Assembly: GCF_000285555.1 (NCBI RefSeq)
Contig: NZ_HE610996.1
Span: 749,724-813,723 of the forward strand
Direction: 5' to 3'
Length of the DNA: 64,000 nucleotides
Source: Kurthia massiliensis
GTDB lineage: Bacteria > Bacillota > Bacilli > Bacillales_A > Planococcaceae
The translations under genes were made by a program, and so were the position numbers. The notes beneath the pieces are model-generated. The model was not told where the DNA came from. It was given only the letters and a program-made list of their open reading frames with translations, and did no database searches. This document shows positions 7,864-17,263 of this stretch, in pieces. Position 1 is the first letter of the stretch. Each line of letters starts with the position of its first letter.

Positions 7864-10071
7864 TTATTTGTCGTTCGGTTTCTTCCATAGCTTTCCTGGC
7901 CAGAATGCGTAGCGACCAAGTACCGTCGTAATCGCTGGTACGAGTAACGGACGAACGATAAACGTATCAAGTAATACGCCAAGCGCTGTAATAACACCGA
8001 ATTGTACGAGTACTTGAATCGGTAACGTCGCAAGAACTGCGAACGTACCGGCTAAAATTAAACCGGCTGACGTAATAACGCTACCTGTATATTTTACACC
8101 TTCTGATACCGATTGTTTTAACGGTTTGTTTTTACGACGTTGCCAAATTTCAGACACCATGAAAATGTTGTAATCGACACCGAGCGCGACAGAGAATACG
8201 AACGTATACAATGGAATCGACCCTTGAATCGCATCAATGCCCATACCGTAGTGCAATACAATCCAACCTAAGCCTAATGCTGAGAAGTAAGATAAAATGA
8301 CCGTTGCCATTAAATAAAGCGTTGCTGTAATCGAATGTAAATAAACGAGTAATAGCAATGCGATGAAGGCAATAATGACCGGCATAATTAAGCTTTCATC
8401 GTCAGCGATTACTTGCATCTCATCGTATTGAGACGCTGTTTCGCCACCAATCCATACTTTTTCATCTGCTTTTTCGACACCCGCATCTTTTAATAACGCA
8501 ATCGCTTTGTCTTTAATTTCTGGAATGTGATCGAGTGATTCCGCTGAATATGGGTTGTCATCTAAGCTCAATTCGTACAGTTGAATATTGTCATCTTTTT
8601 CACCGACACGCTTTTCACCAGCCACATCAATAAAGCCTAAATCACCTAAGCCTTTTTGTAAGTCGACATCTTGACCATCTGTATCGACAACGACTTGTAC
8701 AGGTGCTAATTCACCTGGTGAGAAGTTTTCTTCAACAAGCGTATAACCTTCACGTGACGTCATATCTTCAGGGAATGACGATAAAATATCGAACGTGAAT
8801 TGAATTTTCGGTGCGAATGCAGCAAGTGAACCTAAAAATACGACCGTCGCGATAATGATAGCAATCGGTTTTTTCGTTACGAAATCACCAACGGCTGCAC
8901 TCCATTTATGTTTCGGACGGTGCTGTTTAAACGGTTTATTACGTTTTTCAGCGCGTGCACGTTCCGCTTCTTCCGTACGTGGTACGAATGGCCAAAACGC
9001 TGCGCGACCGATTAATACGAGAATTGCTGGTAATACGACAAGCGCCGTAATCCCCATAATGAGTACGCCAAAGCTAAATGGCACCGCGAAACGATCAAAT
9101 GTACCGTAGTTTGCAAGACCGAGTGTTGCAAGGCCGACAACGACCGTTAAAGCACTCATTAAAATGGCACCGCTTGATTCTTTCATCGCAATGGCCATTG
9201 CTTTCCCTTTGTCTTCTACTTCTAATAAGATTTCACGATATTTTGAAATTAAGAATAAGCAATAGTCTGTCCCTGCACCAAATAGTAATACAGTCATAAT
9301 CGACACAGCTTGCGCATCTTTGTCAATCCATCCTTGTTCAGCCATAAAGCCAAGCGCCGGGCTAATGACACCGTACGCTAAGCCGACAGCGATTAACGGG
9401 ATAATCGCAAGCAGTGGTGAACGATAAATAATAATTAATAAAACGAGTACGAGTAAAACTGTAGCAATCATCAATTTTACATCAGCGCTTGCGAATAAAC
9501 CTGTCGCATCTACTGAGATCGCAACGGGACCTGTGTAGCGCAAGTTTAATTCATCTTTCGTGTAATCGCCCTCTAGTGAGGCGTCATCTTTTACGAGTTT
9601 CGTAATGTCATTCATGCCTTCTTCAAATTGTTCTGTAGAGGCACCTTTTTCAAAAAATACAGGTGTAACGAGCGTTGAACCGTTTTCCGAAACGCTTTCC
9701 ATCAATGCTTGTGGTGGTAAGTTACCGAATGGTGGTACGAGCGATTGTGATTGCACTGGATTTTTTTCTAGTTCGCTATACAATGCTTGTACTTTTGCTA
9801 AATCTTTTTCTGTCAGGCCGTCTTCACGATGCCAAACAAGTAATAGCGGTGTCCCGGAATCGTCTGGGAACTGCTCCTCAACCATTTTCGCAGCTTGTTT
9901 CGACATTTCCGTATCTGCTAAGTTTTCACTAGAGACGTTGTCAACGCTATTAATTTGCGGCCAGCTAAACGATACGACCGCAACGAGTAAAATCCAAAAA
10001 ATTAATGATAGCCAGCGACCTTTTTTACTTGCAACCATCTGACCCCATGCTTCTAATGGATGTTTCTTCAT
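7864..10071 (-). CDS. MMPL family RND-type transporter
   Basis: 735 residues with two repeats, each of one N-terminal helix, a large extracytoplasmic loop and a five-helix bundle (about 12 membrane segments). The bundles contain the family residues GAGTDYCLFLISKYRE and GVDYNIFMVSEIWQRR, where aspartates in helix 4 and helix 10 would carry the proton relay. It resembles B. subtilis YdfJ in length and layout. MMPL proteins export lipids or hydrophobic compounds using the proton gradient; the substrate here is unknown. A TetR repressor gene is divergent 125 bp away and is the probable regulator. Confidence 0.9.
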   Translation of the reverse strand: MKKHPLEAWGQMVASKKGRWLSLIFWILLVAVVSFSWPQINSVDNVSSENLADTEMSKQAAKMVEEQFPDDSGTPLLLVWHREDGLTEKDLAKVQALYSELEKNPVQSQSLVPPFGNLPPQALMESVSENGSTLVTPVFFEKGASTEQFEEGMNDITKLVKDDASLEGDYTKDELNLRYTGPVAISVDATGLFASADVKLMIATVLLVLVLLIIIYRSPLLAIIPLIAVGLAYGVISPALGFMAEQGWIDKDAQAVSIMTVLLFGAGTDYCLFLISKYREILLEVEDKGKAMAIAMKESSGAILMSALTVVVGLATLGLANYGTFDRFAVPFSFGVLIMGITALVVLPAILVLIGRAAFWPFVPRTEEAERARAEKRNKPFKQHRPKHKWSAAVGDFVTKKPIAIIIATVVFLGSLAAFAPKIQFTFDILSSFPEDMTSREGYTLVEENFSPGELAPVQVVVDTDGQDVDLQKGLGDLGFIDVAGEKRVGEKDDNIQLYELSLDDNPYSAESLDHIPEIKDKAIALLKDAGVEKADEKVWIGGETASQYDEMQVIADDESLIMPVIIAFIALLLLVYLHSITATLYLMATVILSYFSALGLGWIVLHYGMGIDAIQGSIPLYTFVFSVALGVDYNIFMVSEIWQRRKNKPLKQSVSEGVKYTGSVITSAGLILAGTFAVLATLPIQVLVQFGVITALGVLLDTFIVRPLLVPAITTVLGRYAFWPGKLWKKPNDK

Positions 10072-10154
10072 GAAATCCCTCCTTTTTGTTACTTACATTA
10101 TATATACTAGAGGGTTAATTTAACAACTATAATTCATTCGTTTTGAACACTTCA

Positions 10155-10163
10155 TGGTATAAT
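10155..10163 (+). promoter_or_regulatory. Extended -10 promoter of TetR gene
   Basis: TGgTATAAT, an extended -10 box, 33 bases before the TetR start codon, without a good -35 at standard spacing. The 125-bp divergent region should also hold the TetR operator, but I see no clean palindrome. Confidence 0.45.
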
Positions 10164-10196
10164 TGAAATACAACCAATTAGAAATGGGGTGTCATT

Positions 10197-10820
10197 ATGT
10201 CGAGTCCACAAGGAAGAACGATTGGTCGACCGAAAAAATCTTCGCAAGATATGCCGATGCAGCAGAAGATTTTATGGGTAGCGACGAATGAATTTATGGC
10301 ACACGGTTATAAAGCCGTATCAATGGATGGTATTGCAGCTGCAGGTAATGTCACAAAAGCAACGATTTATTATTACTACGATTCAAAAGCTGCTTTATTT
10401 ACAGAGACAGTTGTACATTTAATGTCACGCGTCAAAACACATACAGAAAGAATGTTAGCGGATGAAAGCTATCCGTTTAAAGAGCGTCTTATCAACATGC
10501 TAGAAGCATACGCAAATGCCACTGCATCGATGGACGTGAATAATTTTATTCGTGAGGCGATGCCGAGCTTATCCGAAGCGCAAAAACGTGCTGTACACGA
10601 ATCAGAAAAGTTTATGCATCAAGCGATTATTGAATCATTTGACCGCGAAATGAAGCGTGGGACGATTCCAACAAAAAATATCGACTTCGTTTTGCATACT
10701 TTCCTAGCGCTTATGAATGTCGGACGTTATACAGATTATGATGAAAAACGTTTATTCCCAGATACACGTCAAGGCGCCGAAGACATTGTTAATTTTTTCT
10801 GGGCCGGACTATTTGCTTAA
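10197..10820 (+). CDS. TetR/AcrR family transcriptional regulator
   Basis: 207 residues. The N-terminal TetR helix-turn-helix (about residues 22-68) contains the canonical FMAHGYKAVSMDGIAAAGNV and TKATIYYYYDSKAALF. The C-terminal ligand domain resembles TetR_C of YfiR/AcrR-like proteins. It is divergent from the MMPL transporter gene and, as is common for such pairs, probably represses the transporter until an inducing ligand binds; this is inferred from arrangement. A GGGGTG site precedes the ATG and a terminator follows. Confidence 0.9.
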   Translation: MSSPQGRTIGRPKKSSQDMPMQQKILWVATNEFMAHGYKAVSMDGIAAAGNVTKATIYYYYDSKAALFTETVVHLMSRVKTHTERMLADESYPFKERLINMLEAYANATASMDVNNFIREAMPSLSEAQKRAVHESEKFMHQAIIESFDREMKRGTIPTKNIDFVLHTFLALMNVGRYTDYDEKRLFPDTRQGAEDIVNFFWAGLFA

Positions 10821-10824
10821 ACGT

Positions 10825-10866
10825 TGCGCTGTATTTAGCAATTAGCTGAATACAGCGTATTTTTTT
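10825..10866 (+). terminator. Terminator after TetR gene
   Basis: Stem gcgctgtatttagc / gctgaatacagcg with a T run. Confidence 0.8.
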
Positions 10867-10910
10867 GCTACAATGAACTTATATTTAGGAATCGGAAAGG
10901 ATGTTTATCA

Positions 10911-11936
10911 TTGACACAGCATGCTGAAAAAGAATTGCTTGAGCCAACGTTGCTTTGCGACCGTAAAGGAAATTTAAATCCACTCGCAATTGGCTATGCA
11001 CGAAAGCCGATCATTACGAGTAATTTGAAGGGTCATTTTATGCGTAAGAAAAAGTGGAATTACTGGTGCGTTTTTGGCGATGAGATTTTAGTTTCAGCTA
11101 CGATTAGTCACCTCGATTACGCTGCTGTGTGCTTCGTCTATATTTTAGAATATGAAACGCAACGATTTTTTGAGAAAACGATTACGTTACCCCCACTCGG
11201 CAATCGCGTCAAAATGGCTGAAGAAGTATTACAACATACGACGTGTCACGACGCATCGATGAAAATTAATATGCTGCATACGCAAGGTGAAACGATACTC
11301 TCTATATACGTACCCGATTTTGACGATGACATTCTTGACGTTCACATAACAATTCAACATCCTGAAGATGATGATAGCTTAAACGTCGTTATCCCGTGGA
11401 ATCGTCAAACATTCCAATTTACTGCGAAACATCATACATTGCCGGCGACTGGCTATGTGAAACTTGGCGAGAAAACGTATACGTTCGAACCACATGAATC
11501 GTTTGCGGTGCTCGATTACGGTCGTGGTATTTGGCCACGTAATGCGATGTGGAATTGGGCGATGGCGTCACAACGACTCGGTTGTCATCGCGTCGGTTTA
11601 AATCTCGGTGGTCAATGGACGGATGGCACGGGCATGACCGAAAATGCGATTTTTATCGACGGGCATATGACGAAAATTCACGAAGACGTCTTGTTTACGT
11701 ACGATACGAACGATTTTTTAAAACCGTGGCGCATTGAAACACGCTTTTCAAATGATGTCGATTTAACGTTTACACCGTTTTTTGAGCGCGTTGCTAATTC
11801 GGATGCGAAGCTCGTATCGTCAAGTGTGCATCAACTCGTCGGCTATTATAATGGGCGTGTGAAATTAGACAACGGCATGTATTTCCACGTCCAACAATTA
11901 CTCGGCACGTGCGAAGAACATGTCGCGAAATGGTAA
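10911..11936 (+). CDS. DUF2804 family protein
   Basis: 341 residues, soluble, beta-rich, starting at TTG 10911 behind AAAGGA. The opening EKELLEPTLLCDRKGNLNP, the conserved FMRKKKWNYWCVFGD and the YGRGIWPRNAMWNWA stretch mark the DUF2804 family, remotely related to carotenoid hydratase/lipocalin-like folds. No catalytic residues can be assigned and no function is known. It is a single-gene unit between terminators. Confidence 0.85.
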   Translation: MTQHAEKELLEPTLLCDRKGNLNPLAIGYARKPIITSNLKGHFMRKKKWNYWCVFGDEILVSATISHLDYAAVCFVYILEYETQRFFEKTITLPPLGNRVKMAEEVLQHTTCHDASMKINMLHTQGETILSIYVPDFDDDILDVHITIQHPEDDDSLNVVIPWNRQTFQFTAKHHTLPATGYVKLGEKTYTFEPHESFAVLDYGRGIWPRNAMWNWAMASQRLGCHRVGLNLGGQWTDGTGMTENAIFIDGHMTKIHEDVLFTYDTNDFLKPWRIETRFSNDVDLTFTPFFERVANSDAKLVSSSVHQLVGYYNGRVKLDNGMYFHVQQLLGTCEEHVAKW

Positions 11937-11941
11937 ACAAC

Positions 11942-11970
11942 GAGGACTTGCGGAGGCAAGTTCTTTTTTT
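11942..11970 (+). terminator. Terminator after DUF2804 gene
   Basis: Stem aggacttgc / gcaagttct, 7 T run. Confidence 0.8.
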
Positions 11971-12027
11971 GCGCGCTTTTTTGGCGTATAGTAGAAAGTA
12001 TGATTTTTTGAAGCGGAGGGATTTTTC

Positions 12028-14232
12028 ATGCATCCAGAGTTTGAACAAGAACGGCAACATTTAGCGTACGTGAAGCATTATATGCAACGTCTGCTAGAGG
12101 AATCTAAAAGCGACCTCGAAACAGCACAAGACAACATTCGTAAATCGATGGCCGATTTAGAATATTTAGATTCGAGTTCGAGCTACTTAAACATTTTAAC
12201 GAATACGCGCTTTTTTGATATGGCACGCAATCAACAAGAAGGTTTACAAGCGATTATGCAAAAACCTTATTTCGCGCGCATTCATTTCCAAAAAGAAGGC
12301 GAAATAGCCGAAAAGCTGTACATCGGTAAAACGTCGTTGTTCGATAAAGAAACGCAAGAACCGGTCGTCATCGATTGGCGCTCTCCTGTTGCGAACGTAT
12401 ATTATGACGGGCGTTTAGGTGACGTGACATACGACGTCAACGGCGAAGAAATGAACGGACATTTATTTTCAAAACGCCAATATAAAATTGAAGATGGCAA
12501 GCTCGTAGACGTGCGCGATATCGACTTAACGACGAACGATGAACTACTACAAGATGCACTCGCTGGAAAAGCGGACGTACGTTTAACAGAAATTGTCTCG
12601 ACGATTCAAGCTGAACAAAATGAAATTATTCGTGCGCACTTAAAACAACCGATCATCGTTCAAGGTGCTGCAGGCTCTGGGAAAACGACGATTGCTTTAC
12701 ACCGTATTTCATACTTTTTATATACGATGGGCGAACATTTCAACGCGTCGCAACTAATGATTTTAGCGCCGAACAATTTATTTATCGACTACATTGCAGA
12801 CGTCTTGCCAGAACTAGGTGTTGGGCAAATTCGTCAATCGACGTTTAGCGATTACGTTATGAGCGCGACGAAAATGAAGCTAAAGCTAACAGATCCGAAC
12901 CAATATTTAGAACAACTCGTCAATACGCGAAAAAAAGCCGGACTCGATATTGCACGTTTAAAAGGTTCGCTCGCCTACCGTGACATGATGCAAACGTATG
13001 TTGATGAACTTGCAAAAGAAATGGCGATTTTATTCGACGACGTTTATATCGAAAAATACCGCATTATGCGTGCGAGCCATTTACAAGAACTATTTTTAGA
13101 AGACTATGCATACTTGCCATTAGAAGAACGTGTTAAAAAACTAAAGGCCGTCATTCAAAGTCACGTCCGCCAAAAGAAAAAACAAATTTTATATACGCTT
13201 AACAAAAAATATGATGACATTATCGGCCGTGCGTTAAACATTTTTGACCCTGCCCGTCGCAAACGCGAAGTGACGAAATGGATTGATGAACGCGACCGTC
13301 GTCTGCCTGCCATCGAGCAAGAAGCAAAAACAGTTGCCTCTCACTATATGAAGCGTTTTTCAAAACATAACGTGAAAAAGTTGTACCGTGCCTTTTTAAC
13401 CGATGATGATATCCAACAACGTCTCGCACCGGAATGGACGAAAAAAGAACGCACTGCTTTTAAAAAAGCACATGAAAAAGAAGTTTGGTCGAACGAAGAT
13501 TTAGCAGCGCTCTTTTTCTTACATGCGAAAATTAAAGGCATCGATGAAAAACATAAAATTCGCGTCGTCTTTATTGATGAAGTGCAAGACTATAGCCTCT
13601 TCCAACTTGCCGCATTAAAAGAAGGACTCGATACGGACATGTTTACGATGGTTGGCGACTTAGCACAAGGGATTCATAGCTATCGTTCGCTCACTGATTG
13701 GGCGCCGGTGCGTGAACTGTTCCCTCGCGCAAGCTATAAAACGCTACAAAAAAGTTACCGTACGACGATTGAAATTATGGCAGTAGCGAATGACATTTTA
13801 GCAAAAATGGATGAAGATTTACCACTCGTTGAACCAGTCGTCCGCCACGGATTACCACCCGCATTCCACACGATGAAAACATTCGATCCAACTGTCATAA
13901 GCGAACTATTTGCCGATATTCAACAGCGTCATCAATCGGTCGCATTGATTTGCAAAACTACGGCACAAGCGCATGACATTGCCCAAATGCTAATGGAAGC
14001 AGGTGTCCATACGCAACTATTAGATGAAGGTGCCGCGATTGACCAGCAAGCGTTGCTCGTCGTACCGAGTCACTTGTCTAAAGGGCTTGAGTTCGACGCT
14101 GTGATGATCGTTACCGACAAAACCGGCTTCCGCGACAAGCCACTTGAACGTAAATTACTGTACGTTGCGACGACACGTGCGATGCATGAACTGCATTTAC
14201 TCGGTCCATCGAAAAAACAATTTTTACTTTAA
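12028..14232 (+). CDS. helD: HelD-type RNA polymerase recycling ATPase (UvrD/Rep-like)
   Basis: 734 residues, close to B. subtilis HelD. The first 60 residues are a coiled-coil arm that in HelD enters the RNA polymerase secondary channel. Superfamily 1 ATPase motifs follow: Walker A GAAGSGKTT near residue 216, Walker B VVFIDEVQDYS near 516, QKSYRTT (motif IV) and KGLEFDAVMIV plus ATTRA (motifs V/VI) at the C-terminus. HelD releases RNA polymerase stalled on DNA using ATP. A strong GGAGGG site precedes ATG 12028. Monocistronic, ending at a bidirectional terminator. Confidence 0.93.
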   Translation: MHPEFEQERQHLAYVKHYMQRLLEESKSDLETAQDNIRKSMADLEYLDSSSSYLNILTNTRFFDMARNQQEGLQAIMQKPYFARIHFQKEGEIAEKLYIGKTSLFDKETQEPVVIDWRSPVANVYYDGRLGDVTYDVNGEEMNGHLFSKRQYKIEDGKLVDVRDIDLTTNDELLQDALAGKADVRLTEIVSTIQAEQNEIIRAHLKQPIIVQGAAGSGKTTIALHRISYFLYTMGEHFNASQLMILAPNNLFIDYIADVLPELGVGQIRQSTFSDYVMSATKMKLKLTDPNQYLEQLVNTRKKAGLDIARLKGSLAYRDMMQTYVDELAKEMAILFDDVYIEKYRIMRASHLQELFLEDYAYLPLEERVKKLKAVIQSHVRQKKKQILYTLNKKYDDIIGRALNIFDPARRKREVTKWIDERDRRLPAIEQEAKTVASHYMKRFSKHNVKKLYRAFLTDDDIQQRLAPEWTKKERTAFKKAHEKEVWSNEDLAALFFLHAKIKGIDEKHKIRVVFIDEVQDYSLFQLAALKEGLDTDMFTMVGDLAQGIHSYRSLTDWAPVRELFPRASYKTLQKSYRTTIEIMAVANDILAKMDEDLPLVEPVVRHGLPPAFHTMKTFDPTVISELFADIQQRHQSVALICKTTAQAHDIAQMLMEAGVHTQLLDEGAAIDQQALLVVPSHLSKGLEFDAVMIVTDKTGFRDKPLERKLLYVATTRAMHELHLLGPSKKQFLL

Positions 14233-14270
14233 AAAAAGGTTTGCACAACATTTGTGCAAACCTTTTTTAT
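14231..14270. terminator. Bidirectional terminator
   Basis: Stem aaaaaaggtttgcacaa / ttgtgcaaacctttttt between convergent genes. Confidence 0.85.
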
Positions 14271-14638
14271 GCCTTTTTCGTATCCATCCATACACCAATT
14301 GTTAACACGATTGACGCAATTAAAAAGACGTACAATCCAGAGCCTGTCGCGTTAATCGTTGCACCGAATAAATCCCCAGATTTTGAGTTCATAAAAATGA
14401 ATGATGCGACGATGGCGATAATACCACATGCTAAACCACCAATTTTATGAATCGGTTTATTTTTAAAAATGGCGTACACAGGATAAATAAATGCAATTAA
14501 AAATAAATACCCTTGCTGTTGAAAGCCAGATGCACTCACGATGCCTAAGTCTACCCACGGTAAAAATAATGAAATAATCGCTACTGCACTCGCACCGAGC
14601 ATTAACTTTCTTGGAAATGATAGTTTTTTCAAGTCCAT
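14267..14638 (-). CDS. Small four-helix membrane protein, function unknown
   Basis: 123 residues with four predicted membrane segments (about 10-30, 38-58, 65-85 and 98-118) and a short basic N-terminus. The first periplasmic loop contains FLPWVDLGIVSASG, as in small uncharacterised membrane proteins of Bacillales. I recognise no functional family. The start is ATG 14638, preceded by GGGAGGTG; an in-frame extension upstream lacks a site. Stop overlaps the shared terminator. Confidence 0.8.
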   Translation of the reverse strand: MDLKKLSFPRKLMLGASAVAIISLFLPWVDLGIVSASGFQQQGYLFLIAFIYPVYAIFKNKPIHKIGGLACGIIAIVASFIFMNSKSGDLFGATINATGSGLYVFLIASIVLTIGVWMDTKKA

Positions 14639-14739
14639 ATAAGCACCTCCCATTAGTTCTATCATAACATTTTTTTGTAAAATAAAGGTTTTTAACAACA
14701 AAGAAAAAGGACGAGTACAAACCCGTCCTTCTCAAATAA

Positions 14740-15612
14740 TTATTTTACAACGTAATAATCGACTTGGCCTTTCACTGTAAAGCCTAGTTTTTTATAAATG
14801 TTTAATGCTTCTTCGTTGTCTGATTCAACGTCTAATAGCACTTCTGTTTGGCCATTTTTAACCGCTTCGTTTTGTGCCCAATTTAATAAGTTTGTACCGA
14901 TACCTGAACGACGGTAACCAGGTTCTACTGTAAATGCAGTTACCCAAAGTTCGTGCTCGCGTACCGTCGTTGAAATCGTACCGACTGCGACACCATCTTC
15001 AATGTACATCGCTAATTGCATATGTTTGTTTTTTTCTGTTTGTGCGACAAGTTGCTCCGTTTCTTCTGCAAGGTCACCGAATCCTAATTCCATCATATGT
15101 TGAAGTGCTAAATAGTCACCTTTCTCATAAGGACGGATATCATCGTCTTCTGGTAACACGAGTGTTTGTTCCGCTGCTTGTTTCGTTAGTGTCGCTTCTG
15201 ATGAATTGTATTCGTATCCCATTGCGGCCATAAAGCCAGCCGCAGCTTCTGTTGGGTAAGTTGTCGCCATTTCACCTGTTGATGAACGCTCTGATAATCC
15301 GTGTTTAAAGCCTGCCACAAGTTCTGTGCCGATACCGATACGACGGTAAGCTGGATCTACAACAGCTGCCCACTCATATGAGTTTAAGCCAAATAAATCT
15401 AGCGCGCTTAGTGCACCGACTAATACGTTTTTATCATCGTCATATACGAGCACCATGAAGCCACGTTGTTCCGCTGCTTGCCAAAATGGTGCGTGCATTA
15501 AAACGCTATAATCTGTGTCGTCCGCTTGTTGGGCGCGTGTGAGTAAATCTTGTACTTCTGTTTTTGTTTCTCCATCTAATGGATAAGAAGCTTTCATTGC
15601 AAAAAGTTGCAT
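14740..15612 (-). CDS. Tandem GNAT N-acetyltransferase
   Basis: 290 residues carrying two GNAT modules, about 1-140 and 150-290. Each has an acetyl-CoA motif A: YRRIGIGTELV in the first and YRRSGIGTNLLNWA in the second, the second followed by the classic LDVESDNEEALNIYKKLGF. Two-domain GNATs in Bacillales often have one catalytic and one structural domain; here both motifs look intact. The acceptor is unknown. Start at ATG 15612 behind AAAGGTGG rather than the longer in-frame ATG at 15660. Confidence 0.85.
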   Translation of the reverse strand: MQLFAMKASYPLDGETKTEVQDLLTRAQQADDTDYSVLMHAPFWQAAEQRGFMVLVYDDDKNVLVGALSALDLFGLNSYEWAAVVDPAYRRIGIGTELVAGFKHGLSERSSTGEMATTYPTEAAAGFMAAMGYEYNSSEATLTKQAAEQTLVLPEDDDIRPYEKGDYLALQHMMELGFGDLAEETEQLVAQTEKNKHMQLAMYIEDGVAVGTISTTVREHELWVTAFTVEPGYRRSGIGTNLLNWAQNEAVKNGQTEVLLDVESDNEEALNIYKKLGFTVKGQVDYYVVK

Positions 15613-15692
15613 ATGTGTTCCACCTTTTTTGTCATGTTTTTGAAATCGTTTCGTAATCAATTTGTCATATAACGTGCTGTATAAAAATGCGT

Positions 15693-15714
15693 CCTAGGTA
15701 TAAAATATACTAGG
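15693..15714 (+). promoter_or_regulatory. Imperfect inverted repeat upstream of acyltransferase gene
   Basis: CCTAGGTATA and TATACTAGG arms separated by three bases, directly before the ribosome-binding site of the acyltransferase gene. Could be an operator; no regulator is indicated. Confidence 0.3.
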
Positions 15715-15729
15715 TTTGGAGGCTTACAA

Positions 15730-16797
15730 ATGAAACAACGTTTAACATGGGTTGATGCGACGAAAGGTCTTTTAATGTTACTCGTCGTCATCGGCCATTA
15801 CCCTGGTGAAATGGACCACCCATGGCTCACCTATATATATTGGTTTCATATGCCAGCGTTCTTTTTATTAAGTGGCCTCTTTTTCCGCCCTGTACAGCGC
15901 GGAAAATCAATGGCAACATCTATTAAAAAACGCATTTTACAGCTTATGATACCATACGTATTTTTCGTACTGATCATTACCGTTTTACGTTATATTTTAG
16001 CATTATCTACGGGAAATGTTTCGCTCGATTACTACATCAATGATTTATATTCTATCGTAATTGGTGGTCGCTTTGCACGTGGTTGCTACGCAGTTATTTG
16101 GTTTATGACGACAATGCTCACTGCGTACATCTTATTTATGCTCATTACGCGCTATTTAAAATGGCCGTTCCAATTACTCGTACTCGCGATTTGCTATTAC
16201 ATCGCTGAAAAAGAAAGTGATTACGTCATCGACTTTTTAGGCGGTCATGCAGATCTTGCATCACAAACTATTTTTATCCCGTGGAACTTAGACGTTGCGT
16301 TACTCGCTGTCGTATACTTTGCAATCGGCTATTATTGTCGAGAGTTATTAAAACATATTCATCCGATTGCTTACATCATTGCAACAATGGTCGTTGTTTG
16401 GGCAATGCGTGGTGCTTGGAATGAGACGCTCGATTATCATATAAGCATGAAGTTTATTCGTTACAACCACATGGTGCTCGATCTTGTGATTCCGATGGCA
16501 TGCATTATCGTTCTACTCGGTACGATTCAATACGTCACAAAATTCGTCCGATTACGATTGTTTGAATTTATTTCAAAACATTCTATCGTCATTATGTATA
16601 CGCATATTTCTTTCGATAAACTATTTAACAACTTTTTCGATTATGAGCTATTCGGCTATACATGCTTTAGCTTACTGCCTGCACTGTTATTGTCTTGGGC
16701 ATTTTACCGCTACTTCCCGTACGCGGCATTTTTCACAGGCAATATCCGCGCACCGCGACCACAGCTATTCAAGCAAAAATGGTGGACGGTTCCATAA
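15730..16797 (+). CDS. Acyltransferase 3 family membrane protein
   Basis: 355 residues, about ten membrane segments. The opening TWVDATKGLLMLLVVIGH, with the essential histidine at the end of helix 1, and FHMPAFFLLSGLFF are diagnostic of acyltransferase-3 (OafB/WecH/OatA membrane domain). It has no C-terminal SGNH esterase domain, so it is not a complete OatA. It probably O-acylates a cell-surface glycan or lipid-linked sugar. Good GGAGG site before ATG 15730. The stop abuts the left arm of an inverted-repeat element that serves as terminator. Confidence 0.85.
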   Translation: MKQRLTWVDATKGLLMLLVVIGHYPGEMDHPWLTYIYWFHMPAFFLLSGLFFRPVQRGKSMATSIKKRILQLMIPYVFFVLIITVLRYILALSTGNVSLDYYINDLYSIVIGGRFARGCYAVIWFMTTMLTAYILFMLITRYLKWPFQLLVLAICYYIAEKESDYVIDFLGGHADLASQTIFIPWNLDVALLAVVYFAIGYYCRELLKHIHPIAYIIATMVVVWAMRGAWNETLDYHISMKFIRYNHMVLDLVIPMACIIVLLGTIQYVTKFVRLRLFEFISKHSIVIMYTHISFDKLFNNFFDYELFGYTCFSLLPALLLSWAFYRYFPYAAFFTGNIRAPRPQLFKQKWWTVP

Positions 16798-16798
16798 T

Positions 16799-16937
16799 AA
16801 AGAGGCTGGGACAAAAGTATAAAAAAAACACCTCAATTGAGCATAAGAAAAACCGGAATCGCGCTGTGGCGCGGTTCCGGTTTTTTGTTGCGAACGCTAA
16901 AAAAGGGAAATGAAATGTTTTGTCCTAGCCTCTTTTA
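16799..16937. repeat. 139-bp inverted-repeat element with 'gaggctgggacaaaa' arms and nested hairpin
   Basis: Outer arms aaagaggctgggacaaaa (16799-16816) and its near-perfect complement at 16918-16936 (17 of 18 pair). Inside is a second, GC-rich hairpin, accggaatcgcgc / gcgcggttccggt (about 16851-16880), followed by a T run. It sits exactly between the stop codons of two convergent genes and would terminate transcription from both sides. The GGCTGGGACA arm sequence is one I recall as a recurrent intergenic repeat in Firmicutes; copy number in this genome is unknown. Confidence 0.75.
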
Positions 16938-17255
16938 ATGGCGCGGCGCAAATAAAATAATAGCGGCCCCGATTAAACAAATGATACTTCCGAGCCAGTC
17001 ATAGACGTCTGGTTTTTGACCATCTACGACCCACCCCCATAATACGGACATGACGATAAACACGCCACCATACGCCGCATAAATTCGCCCAAATGACGGG
17101 AAAGCTTGAAATGTCATAATCACACCATACGCAGCGAGAATGATGCCGCCGAGTACACCAACGTACATTGGGTATCCAGCGCGAATCGCTTGCCATACGA
17201 GGTAACCTCCGCCAATCTCTGCGAGTCCCGCAAATATAAACAACACAACTGCCAT
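16935..17255 (-). CDS. YnfA/UPF0060 family small membrane protein
   Basis: 106 residues with four membrane segments and the YnfA hallmarks AGLAEIGGGYLVW, FGRIYAAYGGVF and the central GWVVDGQKPDVYDWLG. The family resembles small multidrug resistance proteins but its role is unproven. It starts 8 bases after the end of the upstream ABC exporter gene, behind AGGTGA, so it is the third gene of that transport operon. Its stop lies in the right arm of the inverted-repeat element. Confidence 0.88.
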   Translation of the reverse strand: MAVVLFIFAGLAEIGGGYLVWQAIRAGYPMYVGVLGGIILAAYGVIMTFQAFPSFGRIYAAYGGVFIVMSVLWGWVVDGQKPDVYDWLGSIICLIGAAIILFAPRH

Positions 17256-17263
17256 ACTGTCAC

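Noticed and set aside
9605..10042. 145-codon frame antisense to the MMPL gene
   Set aside because: Mirror of a strongly supported gene; no start signals or recognisable domain.
15655..15675. Possible cre site near the acyltransferase promoter (tgaaatcgtttcgt)
   Set aside because: Fails the consensus at the central and last positions.
16695..16913. Frames crossing the inverted-repeat element
   Set aside because: They read through the hairpins and are explained by the repeat, not by a gene.
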